The notes beneath the pieces are model-generated. The model ran no database searches. It was given only the letters and a program-made list of their open reading frames with translations, and was not told the origin of the DNA. Below, in pieces: positions 33,740 to 46,427 of a DNA stretch of 64,000 nucleotides. The translations under genes were made by a program, and so were the position numbers. The stretch is from Aspidapion aeneum (taxonomy: Eukaryota; Arthropoda; Insecta; Coleoptera; Brentidae): the NCBI GenBank assembly GCA_963576565.1, contig OY755044.1, forward strand, positions 96,238,752 through 96,302,751, written 5' to 3'. The first letter of the stretch is position 1. The number at the start of each line of letters is the position of its first letter.

Positions 33740-35225
33740 GACGACCCAACAAACATTTAAAGTCGTAACGACGAAACCCCAACTAGAAAGAATTTCTTAA
33801 AAGTAACCGCAACGTACTCCCGCTACGTCTCAGTATACCATACAGCGACGTTATAATTCCCTAAGTGGGGAACCAATTTCTAGTTGTAACTACTAGGCCA
33901 AGTGTTTAAAGTCACTGTAGTAACAACTACACTACTACGTCGTAGCCAGGTATCTACTACGTCGTAGAGGCTGTTTTTTTCCGTAATGGCATAAAAGTTG
34001 CGATGTAGTTGCAAATAATATAATCGTTTCTTTTTGGTAGAATTGTTACACAATATGGTGGACACAACAGTAAACAGACTCACTTAGTTTTTTTGTTTGG
34101 TTATGGCTATAGTATGTACTATGTTATTCAAAAGTGTGAGAATTTACGAACAGAGGATCAAAATTCGAGTGCGACGCAAAGTTTTTTGTATAACATGCAT
34201 TATATATATTGCAAAAAACCGGTGCGCCCGTAAAATTGAGCCGTTTTCTGGTAGCTGATGGAATTTTTGTGTTGTGATTTTGGAGGTTATGTTTTCATAA
34301 TCGACAGTTAACTCCAACAAATGGTGCTTAAGAAGAGCATTTTTGGTAAGCTTCAACTAATTTGTTTATAAAATAGTATAGCTCTTTAATATGAGCTCAT
34401 AAAACGACAACAAAAATATTAAATTTTCTTTGTTACAAAAAAACATGGCGTCCCAAACTATATTCCCTGATAGTCGAAAGGGTTACTTGAAAGTGAGCCT
34501 AAGTTACGGCAACGTGTCACTTACGACTTTTATGTCGGCATTCCTTTTTAGGTCTAGATAACACACTCGAATTTCTACTCCTTCGTTGCAGAAACGTAGT
34601 ATTAACTAGCTTTCGCCACTAGAAAACGTCTACAGAGTGATAGGAACCACGCGATAAGTATAACTACTACCCTCAAGTTATTGGGGTGTCGCCACTTGTC
34701 ATTTGCCGTTTCTGTCAACAACAGCACCACTGCTTATAGGTTTTGTACCAGCGTGAATTTGTGGTAGGTTTTAAAACAAAAACAAGATAAATTAAATTCC
34801 ATTAGAACAATAAATGAAGTGCCAATAAAAAGTGTTTTTTAAAAATGTATGTTGCAGTCGAGAGCATGATCCCTATTCTAGAATTTCTGGGAAGTGTTGG
34901 TCAAGGAACTAAAAGAACGTAGTCACATCAATGAAATCAACTTATTGTTACTTTTTTTATTTACACATTGCTCTCACAATTCGTATGTAGTATTTTTTAT
35001 TGTTTTTAGATATTTTCGCATTCTCAATATTAAGTAATTTTTATTATTATAAGCCCTATAAGTAAAAAAACTATCTTTGAGACTTGTTAGATCGCTTAGA
35101 AATCCGCATGTAACCACGATATATCATACTTGTTTTTTTATTAGCCGCAAACAGCGCAAAAGTTCCTAGATGAAGTCTAGCATATCCCAAAGAGGTTATT
35201 TTAGGGGCCGTGCATAAATTAGATA

Positions 35226-35645
35226 TTAGGGACCTATTGCAATAAAGCCAGGCACAAACTGTGCCGGGCACTATATTGAAAGTTTCGCATTAAAAACTGA
35301 CAGTTGATCTTTCAAAATTGGCATACCAAAGTCGAATTTAGAAATCCAGTCGTTTATTTTTCATTAATAGTAGCGTCACTATTATTTCCGGCTCTTATAA
35401 TACACAATGGCCCAATTTTGAAAGAAGACAGCTGTTCTTATAATGCGAAACTGTCAACAGTGGCGTATATAAGGGGGGGGGCGGGCCCCCTCCGCAGCTA
35501 AGATTTTTTCAGATATTTTCCACACATTTCATAAATACAAAAATACGGCCTCATGGGGTCTCGCCCCCCCCCCCGAAACTTTTTTCTATATACGCCACTG
35601 ACTGTCAATATAGTGCCCGGCACAATTAGTGCAATAAGTCCCTAA
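35226..35645. mobile_element. TA-target MITE, disrupted
   Basis: Ends TTAGGGACCTATTGCAA and TTGGG-less complement GCAATAAGTCCCTAA, flanked by TA (35224-35225, 35646-35647). Same family as 59822-60072. Interrupted by the hAT MITE at 35458-35600. Confidence 0.8.
35458..35600. mobile_element. 143-bp hAT MITE
   Basis: CAGTGGCGTATATA ... TATACGCCACTG with exact 8-bp duplication ACTGTCAA (35450-35457, 35601-35608). G-rich and C-rich tracts sit just inside the ends. Members of the same family are at 40576-40742, 41844-41945, and 32851/55253-55422. Confidence 0.95.
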
Positions 35646-35977
35646 TAAGGGGGTAGATGATAGCCGAAACGTTGCATATAGTGGGGAAGGTGATGTTGCG
35701 ACAGCGCGCTGTCGCTGCAGCGTTACGTAATTTTTTTTACCGATTTTTTTTACGGTTTCTTTTTAATGTTCCTCATTTTGTTACTATTTTGTTCCTATTT
35801 GTTTGTTTTTTACTTTATCATTATAGCAATAAACTAAAAATAAAATATTTTGTTTTAGAAGAGGGACGGATCCGGAGGAGGTGCTTCTCGGGGGGGGCCA
35901 CTTTAGGTGACATTCTCTGTTGGTAAAAAACGGTATATATTTTTTTAAGCAGCATTTTATTAAATTAGTCAGAACTA

Positions 35978-37400
35978 CTACTACTACTATGTCGGTTTAG
36001 AACGTTTTTCTACGTTGTCCGACGCCTATTCTCCACCTCCTTCGATCCTGACAATCATCCTCTGGCAGATTTTTTTGACTCATTGATCTTTGGATTGACT
36101 GTTGCCATTCCAGTTTAGGACGCCCTCTTTTTCTGCGCCCTATTGGTTGCCATTCTAGGACCTGCTGTAATCTTTCGTCGTTCATCCGTTGTACATGACC
36201 GTACCATATCAGTTGCCTTCTAGTGATGTCATCCGATATGCTTCCCTCGATTCCCATTCTTTCTTTTATGATCTCATTTCTTATGTGATCTATTCTAGAT
36301 ATTCTCATTGATCTTCTTATTGCATCCATTTCGACACTTTCCATTTTTGTTTTGTATTTTTCTGTTACGCGACAAGTCTCTATTCCATACAACAGCGTGC
36401 TTTTGACCATTGTTTCATATATGTTAAATTTTACATTCTTTTTTATCTCTTTGCTCCATATAACTTTTTTTGCTTTTACTATTCTTTTTTCCAATTCTTT
36501 ACAGTCTGTACCTGTCTTATCAAATGTGACACCCAAGTATACATACTCATTGCATGGAGATATTGTTTGTCCATTTTCTAGTACTAAATCACTGGATTCG
36601 TTTCCAATACATAAGTACTGTGTCTTGTCCACGTTCACTGTTAATCCCCACTTTTGGTATTCTTCTGTTAACTTTCTCATCATATACTCCATGTCTTTTT
36701 TATCATTAGCCACAATTACTTGGTCGTCAGCAAACTGTAGTGTGTATATGGTAAATCGTTCGTTAAGTTATATTCCCATGCCGTGCACTTTACGTTTCCA
36801 GTTTTTTAGAGCTATTGCGATATATATTTTAAAAAGAGTTGGAGAGATACAACATCCCTGTCTTAAGCCTTTTGTTACCAGGAATTCTTTTGAAAGTCGA
36901 TTTCCAATTTTAATTTTAGATTTTGACCCTTTGTATAGTTCTTTTATCGCTTTTATGTATGTATGATTGATGTTAGTTTGCTCTAACACTGTCCATAATT
37001 TTTCTACTGGAACGGTATCATATGCTTTTTGTAGGTCCACAAAGGTAACATGAGTCTCTATATTTCTGGCGTCCCTTTTCTCAATTACTTGTTTAAAACA
37101 AAAAACATTATCACTACAAGATCTGCCTGCGCGAAACCCACTTTGCTCTTCTTCTTCTTGTTCATGAAAATCATTCTCTATTAGATCTCTAAGAATCCTA
37201 CCGTACAATCTACTTAGAGTATTACTGAAATTCGTCTGTAATTGTTGCAATCCAGCTTGTTTCTTTTTTTATGTATTGAGGATATTAATGCAATTTTCCA
37301 ATCATTAGGTACTGGATGTCCGTTTATGCATTGGTTAATAATATATGTGAGATTTTCGAGTAGTTTCTCTGATCCATATTTGAGCATTTCAGCATATATT
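35978..37400 (-). mobile_element. 5'-truncated LINE with 14-bp target duplication
   Basis: ATTAGTCAGAACTA flanks both sides (35964-35977 and 37401-37414). The 3' tail on the minus strand is a short TAG-type trinucleotide run. Body encodes the reverse transcriptase remnant listed separately. Truncation at the 5' end is usual for target-primed insertion. Confidence 0.92.
35997..37395 (-). pseudogene. LINE reverse transcriptase, C-terminal part
   Basis: Order on the minus strand: VPNDWKIALISSIHKK and LDCNNYRRIS, a one-base frameshift near 37205, SGFRAGRSCSDNVFCF, VTFVDLQKAYDTVP, KGLRQGCCISPTLF, then a single in-frame TAA just before FTIYTLQFADDQVIV (catalytic FADD), then YVYLGVTFDK, STLLYGIETCR and the tail RRQLIWYGHVQRM with RRKRGRPKLEW. 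Apart from the frameshift and one stop the domain is intact. It resembles RTE-like endonuclease-reverse transcriptases; the clade is uncertain. The 36352-36966 plus-strand frame is its shadow. Confidence 0.88.
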
Positions 37401-37726
37401 ATTAGTCAGAACTAAAAAGTACAATATCTTATATATATCTTTACAAAATATTTTGCAAGTTTAGGCTACAAATTCAGAATAATTTATTAATAAAAGTGGT
37501 TGTAATTTCGATGATAATAACAATAGACACTTTCATGCGCTGCAAGAAAAAATTTTGAATTTTTATTAGCAAAAACCTTACTTTTTACTCATTTTTTGTA
37601 TATTCAAAAAATTGTCGGGGGGGGGGGGGGCAAGTGCCCCTCTCCTGGATCCGCCACTGAAGAGGGATATATTGTAAACATTACAGAATTTTTGTGGTAT
37701 GTAGAGGTGTTAAAAAAAGTTTGATG

Positions 37727-37907
37727 CAAGCGCGGATCTGGGTCAAAATTTAAGAGGGGGTAATGGTCGACGAAACGATTATTTGTAATATAATTTTTTT
37801 TCCAGGGGAGTAAATCTCCTATTTGCCCTTTAATTATTAACTAAAAATGCATTCTTTTTTTCTGGAGGGAGTAATTACCACGTTATCCCCTCTCAAATCC
37901 GCGCTTG
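37727..37907. mobile_element. 181-bp hAT-like MITE with CAAGCGCGGAT ends
   Basis: CAAGCGCGGATCTGG ... ATCCGCGCTTG, flanked by GTTTGATG (37719-37726) and GTTGGATG (37908-37915), a 7/8 duplication. A remnant of another hAT end (GGATCCGCCACTG) precedes it at about 37648-37660. Confidence 0.8.
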
Positions 37908-38024
37908 GTTGGATGGGGGACGCATAGGGGGTCTAACAGTAGCAAAATTAACGTTACGTAATGTGTGTGTACGGAGCCTTAATTATTACTAATTTATTCA
38001 TTTCTGCCGATCTGTACGTATCAG

Positions 38025-38190
38025 TGGCGCACCCAGTTATATATCTTGGAGGTGCTGCCCTAGAGTCTTGGGTGGGGGGGACGAGACCCCATGATGCCGT
38101 ATTTTATCCTATTTTATTTTTTATTCATGAAATAATAATATTTAAAAATTTAGGTTGGGGGGGACGCAGGCCCCCCTGGCTGCATAGTAG
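38025..38190. mobile_element. Degraded hAT-like MITE
   Basis: A left end CAGTGGCGCACCC is followed by the GGGG ... CATGANGCCGTATTTTATNCTATTTTA body shared with the hAT MITE at 40576-40742. The right end CCCCCCTGGCTGCATAG is decayed. Another isolated CAGTGGCGCA end lies at 38459. Confidence 0.5.
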
Positions 38191-38749
38191 ATATTGGTTT
38201 TTTAATATCTGTTTTCTTTTCAATAAATACGGGAACAAGGAACAAAATTATCAGACCTTTGTGGTGCGAGGGCTTTCGAATATTACGCTATTCGCTTTTT
38301 TTGTAGTCTGCAAGATTTACACTGGAATTGTAACGTCGTACCTTAACGTTTTACGGGGGTTACAATCGGAAAGGGGGCTGAAAAGTTGGAAAAAATCGTG
38401 TTTTTGAAATATTGTTAAGTTGAAATTATATAATTTGTCCTTTCGACATTATTTAAAACAGTGGCGCATGTACGCGTACGCAGGGGGGTTTAAGGGCCGT
38501 AGCCCCTCTAGAGCCATCAGTATAAAGGTTGCAAATTGGGGCTTTTAAAATATCTATACTTCTGTAGGTAGTTTATGAACGACCCCATACGTATGTAGCC
38601 CTTTTTATTGTTAGCCGCATAGCTAGGGATATTTGTATCTCTTTTTAAACCTAACCGTACTCCCGCGTAAACCATTTGGTGTTCTTTCTGTGCGGAATCT
38701 TTTGTTGTGTTTCGTGAAATTGTTTCATTTTTAAATTTTTGAATGGAAA

Positions 38750-41700
38750 ATGAGTTTTAAAGTGGTTTCCACAATCGAAAGAAAGGGCGTCGCCTTTTCG
38801 GCTATCCCCTCTTCTTGGGAGGCAGAGGGGATATTATTTTGGCCTGACCTAAGCAGCCAGAAAGTACTTGAAAAGCTCAGGGCCAATCCAGAGTCCGTGC
38901 CAGGCCTATCCTGGGGTCTACTACGTTATACCTCGATGCTTGAAAATGGGTGTTTCTTTTTTTAATGATAAGTTGAGGTCGTTTTATACTGTTTTCAAGA
39001 AAAAAAAATGCGGATTTTTCGCATTTTTTTTTAGAAATTTAAAAATTAAAAAATTAGTAAAAACTCATACAAATTGCTATAGAAATAATTTATTTGACGT
39101 TTGTTATTTCGAGAAAGAGCGGGACGGCTCACAATCGACGGAGCTTTAAATAAATGGTAATTTAGCCAAAAATAAGGTGACCAACTATCTAGCAAGAGGC
39201 GATAAAAAGTTTTTAAGAAATGTATTTACGCATAGAAAAATGGTTACACCAAATTTTTGAAATCTAATGTTCGGCCTGACATCTTGCTCTTTTAATTTGT
39301 CGCGCATTTTTGACTCCGTAAAATCGTCCAAAATCGTCTATTGAGCATTTATAATGAAAAAAATGATGCAGAAACAATTATGATAATGATGATTTACAGA
39401 AATTCAGCAGTTCGGTTTGGTTCGGGTCGATCTTAGATTAGGTTGGCTGTGTCTTAAAGTAATTCAGCAGGAGTCGGCTGCGCCGACTCCTGCTGAATTA
39501 CTTTAAGACCCAACAAACCTAACCTAAAACCAAACCGAACGGAACTTAACTGAATCAAATTGAACCAAACCGAACCGAACTAAACCAAAACGAACGGAAC
39601 CGAACCAAACCGAACCGAACCGGACTGAACGGAACCGAACCGAACCGTACCGCACAAACAATCAGCAAGAATCGGCTGCGCCGATTCTTGTTGAATAGTT
39701 CTAACTAAATAATTTCCTACCCTCAGATGCACCGTAACAAGGCTTTGCTGATCCATTCTCTATCTTTGTTGTTTTGTATGTGAGCAACAAGGACTTAATC
39801 GCGATTAAATCCATGATCGCGCTTCAGTGCTTACGGTGCATCTGAGGGTAAGTCAGCGTAAGCAAATCCAATTGGGAAATTTGAAATGGCCGAATGACCT
39901 GGAAAGTGTCGGCCAAGCAAAAACTCAATCAATGTGTCAAAACATCTGTGGGAAGGTCAACTATACAAATTTTCAAAATTATGTGAAAAAACCGAGAAAA
40001 AACACGAAAAACTAGGTATGTAATTAATTTAAAATTGTTAAATTATTAATCCTAAGCTAATTCATAAATTTATGTCGAAAATTTGACGATGCAGTGATAG
40101 AAATTGATTTTTTTCAACCAAAACAAGTCAAAGAAAATCACTATGTAACGTTTTTTAAAAAATTATTTAAAAAAAAAACCATACTTTTTTTTTTTAATTT
40201 CCCGTATCCAAATCGACTAAAAATAGTCCAAAGAATCATTTTCATACAAAAAAATCGTTATATAGAGCGTTTTGACGAGCGAGGTATAACGTAGTAGAAC
40301 CCTATCCTGGACTAAATCAAAGTGCTGCCTAAAGGTACAAAATGTACAAACATTCAAAGAAGCACTTGACTTAGAAAGGGCCCTTGCTGAATGCTCTGAC
40401 ACAGAAGCAGAGGAGCGGTAAGTACCTAACAAGCAAGGGGTGATCAGCTGGTGCACAAAGTTTTTCTATAGGTGAGAAAAAGTACTCAGTTCCTCAAAAT
40501 CTCTATGGATCCTGACTGAGAAAGATATGAATTCTTATTCTCACACATTTCAAGAATTCATACAAAGGATCCTAGCAGTGGCGTATATACGGCCCCCCCC
40601 AAAGCTAAGATTTTTTTGGATATTTTCTACATATTTCATGAATACAAATATAAAATAGCATAAAATACAGCCTCATGAGATCTCAGGCCCCCCCAAAACT
40701 GTCTCGGGCCCACCCCGAAACTTTTTTCTATGTATGCCACTGGATCCTAGAGTGGGGGTGGTAAATTGACCAAAAATTAGTTTTTCAGAAGGCAGTATAT
40801 GGTTTTTTTTTAAATTAAGTTTATGAATTTTTTTTATAGCTATAGTTAGTCAAGAGGTGATCAGGTGAACCAAATTTGTATACAGGACTTTTAAATAAAT
40901 TGGTCTTGTACTATATTGTAGCATCCTATAGTCTTGTAGACAATTTTTGTACAACTACTGTGGGCAGCTGATCACCCCTCGAAGTTAGTACTATCTGAGA
41001 GGAATTCAAAACTTCTTACCCAAAAATAAAAAACTTGAATTTTTACATATTTTTAAAAATAAACAAATTTAGAGTTAGTATTATCTGTTTCTTTACCAGT
41101 AAAAATATAAAGGATTTTTTTGGACATTTTTAAAAATATCCTGTTACTACATTTACAGCTAACCTGAACTGAAATAACCTGACCTGAATCATAAGGACTA
41201 TTATTATAGAATACTTTAAGGTCAAAGACAGCTGAGGGGGAGTAGTACCCACAGTAGGGTACAAAAAAAAAACACTCAAATCAAATCAAAATGGTTTTTA
41301 TTTCTACAGATTTCAACTAAATTACAAAGGTTTACAAAATCTCATAAACATGGCCAAGTCCAGATAGAGAAAAATTTCCAAAAAACCAAGTCTAAAAGGG
41401 TAGGGTAGGGTTAAATAAAAAAGGGTAGAATATCAAAAAAGTCAAACAACACTTCATTTACATGAAACACAGGTAAAAAGTCCTGTAGGTGTACAAATTT
41501 GGGCAGGCAGCTTGGATTTAGCTGGTTCCTGTACATTTTATTAAAAAAAAACTTTGAAACAAAAGTTGAACACAATAAAATTTCTTAAAATAGTGGGTTC
41601 ATATGTTTTTTTGTAGTTATAAGGCCCCATTTTAGATTTTAACCAATTTGCTTTTTGTGTCATTAACTTGAAATGGCTTAGTTTTGAGAAAATATGTAAT

Positions 41701-44621
41701 ACCATAAGTTGGGTTGTCTGTGTACTAACCTTGGTTAGATATAAAGCCTGATAAAGTGTTAGCAATACACCTCTTTCCTATATATACAGATTAAAACAAG
41801 CTTTTCTGGACAGCTTAGTTTGTAAGAAAATTTAATAAAACCAGTGGCATACATAGAAAAAAGTTTTGGGTAGGCCAGAGACAGTTTTTCAGGCAGGGTC
41901 AAGACTCCATGAGGCTGTATTTTATGTTTGTATTCATGAAATATGTGTAACCTCATTATGCAAACGCCCCTGAAGTCTAAATAATAGCTTTAACATCACG
42001 TGATACACTGCCTACAAGAACATTTTGTTTTCTCTGAAAAAGGTGTTTTATCGAAGTGAACAAAAACTATTAATACATTTTAGGATCTTTGATGCACCTA
42101 AAAAAAAGAAAGATACAGCACAGCTTTTTGACAGAAACTATTTGTTTGAAGAAGACCATGGGCATAAAAAAAACAATACAACCCAAGAAAAGCCACCTGC
42201 AGAATTTAGCCATAAGTAAGTGTTCAACCCGATTTTTTTTTCGTTGACTATACATAGGTGATAAAAATTACAAAACACTAAAATCTTCTTTTATTCAATT
42301 GGCTAGATACTTGAATACAGTATTTTACTCAACAAAAACTCTTTAAATTAATTTTAGGGTCTTTGGTGCACAAAAAAAAAGAAACTGATGAGTCAGTTTG
42401 TTGACAGAGATTGTCTGTTTCCTATAGACAATAAAAACAACCAGACAACCCAAAAAGAGCCAATTACAGCTGCAGAATGTAGCCAAAAGTAAGTGTTAAA
42501 AAACCTTATTCCCGTTTTTTTTGTATTCGAGAACACTAAAATCACAAACACAAAAATGACTGTAAGTTATAATAAGGTACCTCACAAAAATGACTGTAAG
42601 TTATAATAAGGTGAGTGAGTGAGTATCTCAAAAATTATTAAAGAATAGCTTTTTTTTTCAATTGACTAGATACTTAAATACAATATTTTCCTCATAATAG
42701 AGACTCTTTGAAAACATTTTAGGGTCTTTGATGCACCCCAAAAAAAAGTGATAAGTCAGCTTTTTGACAGACACTGTCTATTTCCAATTGAGAATGGTGA
42801 GGTACTAAAAATCCACCATATTTTTCTTACAGTTATTAATTAATAAGTGTGACTTTAAAGCTCTGCATTTTTTAAATGAGCGAAGGCAAAGCAAAAGATT
42901 ATAAAAATAACACAATCTTTTTAAAACGATTTTTTTGTGGCCCAAAAAAGTTATACTTTGGTAAAAAAATTAAAATAATTTTTGGATATTGTTTAACTTA
43001 TGTTTTAGCTCTGCAGATTTGTTTCTACAAAATTTGTTTACCCGAAAAGCCAGCCAGGAAGAAGTAAGCAATAGTCACAAAAATAAAACTACTGTCATTT
43101 CAGAATCAGTAACTTCTGAGCATGGCAATATTATTGATGATCCTTTGCCAGCAGGTGTCGAACCGCAAGTTATAATAACTTCTGATACAGAGCTGTTTGT
43201 TGGTAAGCAGAAAACCTACTTTTCACTAAAATTTAAAATTGAAATTAAATCAAATATAAAAAATCCAAATTAAGGAAGCAAAGAAAAAATTAAAACAGAT
43301 TAAAAAGTATTCTAGGCATATGTATTTAACTTTTATTTTGTATATGTCTATAAGCTTTAGTAATGCTTTTGTTCTCTTGGGGGTGTATTATAACTTTTTA
43401 TGATTATCCAGAATTCAATCCACAGTTAGCATACATATGTCACAAAAAAAATCTTTTTTCAGGAGATTCTTTTGAGACATCATTTAATAAGTTCAAAGAG
43501 GAGCTAACGGCTTTAATTAACGAAAAATTTGAAAAAATTTCAAAAGACTACAAAAAGATCAATCGGGCTCTGGATATAATTCATGCCAACACTTCAACCC
43601 AAGCCTCAACTTCAAAAACGCCAAAACCTGTAGTAATGGAACCTACAGTGGAAAAACAGAATTTTTTAGAAGAATGTCCATTTCCTCTCAAAGACAAACA
43701 AGAAATTCTTCAACTGGAAAAACAACTAGACTCACCGGCTAACAAAAATGAGTTAGTAAGTATAAGTTTGAATATTGGTACCACTAAAAACTTTTATGTT
43801 GACTAATTTTTTCGGTAAAATGTTTTAATAAATTTGCTGATTATTTTCTGATTTTAGGTTCAATACCTTTCTAAATATTTTGGCAAAAATGGAGAAGGAG
43901 ATGGGATTAAAATTGGTTATAAAATAATTGATATTGTATTTAACAGAGAAATACTAACAAATTATACATGGACTGGAGTTTCCAGAACAAAAAACCAAAA
44001 TAAAAAAGCCTTCCAGGTCTTCAACAATATTCTTGATGTTTTCCAAGAAGTGCTAACATATGCCGACCAGAGGTTCACTAGACAGAAAACTATAACTTTT
44101 TTTAAAGACGGTGTGTTAAAGCATTCTAAGAAGCGCTGCCAAGGCAAAAGGTAAACAAAGACATAGAAAGACTCATAAACCATGAAACACAACAAAACAA
44201 CAAGTGATTCCTGCAGCATAGAGTTTGACTTCTTGATATTTTTTAATTTTTATTTCAAAGAAAAACAAAACTTTACCTTACAAAATCTTAACATCTCTTA
44301 TTATATGAAGTTAGTTTAGTTTTATGGCCTAATTATGTGTCACTTGTTTCTCAGTCAGTAAATAAATGATGTTTTTTTCAGGCTGACCAAAATCCAAAAT
44401 AATGCAAGCAACCAAGATGACCACAGGTAAATTATTTTTTTATTTGTACACACAGACAAATTCTCCCGCCGAATTTCTTTCAAAAAGGTTTAAATCTATT
44501 TTATGTCTTTATGACTTTTCAGTGCGTGTTTAAATTTTTATATAAAAAATATATTTTTAGCAATCCTGAGGACCAGGAATCCAACGACGACTCGGATACC
44601 GATAATGTCTCTCATTCATAA
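38750..44621 (+). CDS. DUF4806-like protein gene of the CACTA-like element
   Basis: Exons with matching phases: first exon from ATG 38750 (MSFKVVSTIERKGVAF, SAIPSSWEAEGILFWP; end uncertain near 38949), an exon ending at 40417 (FKEALDLERALAECSDTEAE), 42084-42215, optionally 42358-42488, 42723-42796, 43017-43202, 43463-43755, 43858-44150, 44382-44426, 44561-44621 (stop). The C-terminal block CPFPLKDKQEILQLEKQL ... LSKYFGKNG ... TNYTWTGVSRTKNQNKKAFQ matches the DUF4806 domain often found in transposon-associated insect proteins. N-terminal exons resemble the usual VV-W-WP region of such proteins. Exon 42358-42488 has a one-base loss and would need skipping. Function unknown; likely the accessory or DNA-binding partner of the transposase. 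The first two exon joins are inferred. Confidence 0.68.
39405..39560. mobile_element. Palindrome with CCGAA flanks
   Basis: CTTAAAGTAATTCAGCAGGA and its complement meet at 39482 around GTCGGCTGCGCCGAC, a perfect palindrome of about 56 bases. The outer arms (GTTCGGTTTGGTTCGGG versus ACCAAACCGAAC) are imperfect. A second hairpin AAGAATCGGCTGCGCCGATTCTT lies close by at 39668-39690. Likely a foldback MITE within an intron of the DUF4806-like gene. Confidence 0.7.
40576..40742. mobile_element. 167-bp hAT MITE
   Basis: CAGTGGCGTATATACGG ... TATGCCACTG with exact duplication GATCCTAG (40568-40575, 40743-40750). Best-preserved full copy of this MITE family in the window. Confidence 0.95.
41279..41770 (-). 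pseudogene. Probable LINE 3' fragment
   Basis: The low-coordinate end CAAATCAAATCAAAATGG is, on the minus strand, an ATTTTGATTTGATTTG tail like that of the LINE ending at 17035. Upstream minus-strand sequence has no clear domain. Confidence 0.4.
41844..41945. mobile_element. Half of a hAT MITE
   Basis: CAGTGGCATACATAGAAAAAA then GGCCAGAGACAG and CATGAGGCTGTATTTTATG follow the inverted 40576-40742 sequence. The distal half is missing after about 41945. Confidence 0.65.
42084..42796 (+). repeat. Triplicated exon within the DUF4806-like gene
   Basis: Three exon-like copies: 42084-42215 (IFDAPKKKKDTAQLFDRNYL), 42358-42488 (VFGAQKKRN then stop because of one missing base) and 42723-42796 (VFDAPQKKVISQLFDRHCLF). 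Each has its own AG acceptor and GTAAGT or GTGAGG donor and starts in the same phase. The first is phase-symmetric (132 bases), so copies can be added or skipped without changing the frame. Confidence 0.75.
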
Positions 44622-44893
44622 GTCATGACATGACTTTGTATTTCTATTATAAGTATAGTGTAAGGAAATGTCTGTACCTGTTTTGATTTATAAGAACAAG
44701 ATTTATACCAAAAGAATAATATAAGAACTTTTGAAAAAACTCATATTGTTTTCCGTCTTTATTATTTTTCAAAGCTAAAAGGATATTATTAAATAAGATG
44801 CTGTTATTGAAGGAGGTAATTCTTGGGTCAATTTTGAGAAAAAAAAATCATATAAACATATATCCTATATGTCTTAACTTTTTATTATATGTA

Positions 44894-45652
44894 GAGGGTG
44901 ATTCAAATTGGGCACCTTTATGTGGGAATGGGTCGTACTTCTAGAGGACATAAAGGAAGACTAAACCCCCCCTTTTTTCGAGCGTGAAATTTCAAGACAA
45001 GATTTTTGGTAAAAACTACATTTTGATATATTAATCAACTGTTTTTGTGCAATGGGGGCTTCTTGAAAAGTCTGCATTTTGATTAGAGCCCATAACTTTT
45101 TTATTTCTCAAAATTTATTTTTGATCTTAAAGGCTTGTTTGTAGGGTTTTTTGATTTTCAATATTTAATAATAATTATTATATTAATATTTCCTTTAAAA
45201 TAATTTATCACACTTAATGTTTACTTTTTAATTTTTTGAAATATTTTTATATTATCCAGATTAGAATATACTGATGCACTTTTTACAAATTAAAAAGAAA
45301 TAACATTTAAAAAAAATAAAAAGGAATAGTAACAAAAATCAAACATCAAGTGTGATACATCGTTTTATAACTTTGTGTTATATATATCTGAGAAACTAAA
45401 TAAGCAATAACAACCCTACAAACAATCCATTTAGACCAACAAGAAATTTTGAGAAATAAAAAAGTTCTAGGCCCCAATTCAAAATGCAGACTTCAAAAAA
45501 AACCTTGTAGCGCAAAAACGGGTTGATATATACAAATGCGGTTTTTGCCAAACATCTTAAAAATTTGAGACTTGCAAAGAGGGTTTAGTTTTCCTCTATC
45601 TCCCATAGAAGTAACCTTTCCCACTAAAAAGTGCCCAATTTGACTCACCCTG
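44894..45652. mobile_element. Foldback element between the convergent genes
   Basis: Ends GAGGGTGATTCAAATTGGGC and complement of GCCCAATTTGACTCACCCTG with TA on both sides (44892-44893, 45653-45654). A diverged, shorter member of the 24712-25988 family. Sits just after the DUF4806-like gene stop. Confidence 0.8.
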
Positions 45653-45654
45653 TA

Positions 45655-46427
45655 TATGTTAAAGATTTCTGTGAAATTCTGTACACACTTTCTAAGCATT
45701 TTCTGATGTATACCATGTTTATGAAAAATAGTTTTTATTTAAAAAAAACAGTCGCATACCAATATTTTGTTCACTGGTCGAATTTAAAAAACAGTTGCTT
45801 TAGATCAAAAAAGTTCCACATAGAAAGTGTGTACCAAATTTCACAAAAATATCTAGAGCAGTATCACATAATAAAAAAAGACTTTTGTATTAAAGTCTTT
45901 TACCCCGTATCTGAAAAGTTAAAACGTTTATAAGGCCAAGGGCGTATCCAGCCCAAAACAGAAGAGGGGACAGGTTTCTAAATTCTGTGACCTTCTTAAC
46001 TTAAGGGGCGCAAATTCATAATCTATGTGAATTAAAAATAAAAAAAAAGACAACTACATAAAAAGATTTCTTAATTTGTAAACTCCATAATAGAACTACA
46101 AAATGTAGAAAAAAAAAGCTATTTTTTTATCAATAAAAAAATGCAACTGTCCTTTTTCTTATGATGGCAGAATTACACTATTAGTATTCTAACGTGGGCA
46201 TATTTAAACTTAAAACTGACCCCATTTTAGAAAAAAAAACTTATTAATAATAATAAATATTTATTCAGAAAAAAATTGCAATGTTGGTACATCATCTAAG
46301 TTTTTGGTATTTATGCATGCACATTTTCTTTCATATTAAAAAAATACTATTTAATTAAACTATATTTGTTAAGACAGCCCAAAGAATAATCACAGTTAAT
46401 TTGCAAAGACTTCTCAGACTAATTTCA
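45655..46427. other. Intergenic part of the CACTA-like element
   Basis: AT-rich DNA between the two convergent genes. It should contain their 3' untranslated regions. No feature recognised. Confidence 0.4.

Noticed and set aside
36352..36966. Long plus-strand open frame of 204 codons
   Set aside because: Antisense shadow of the LINE reverse transcriptase, with no domain of its own.
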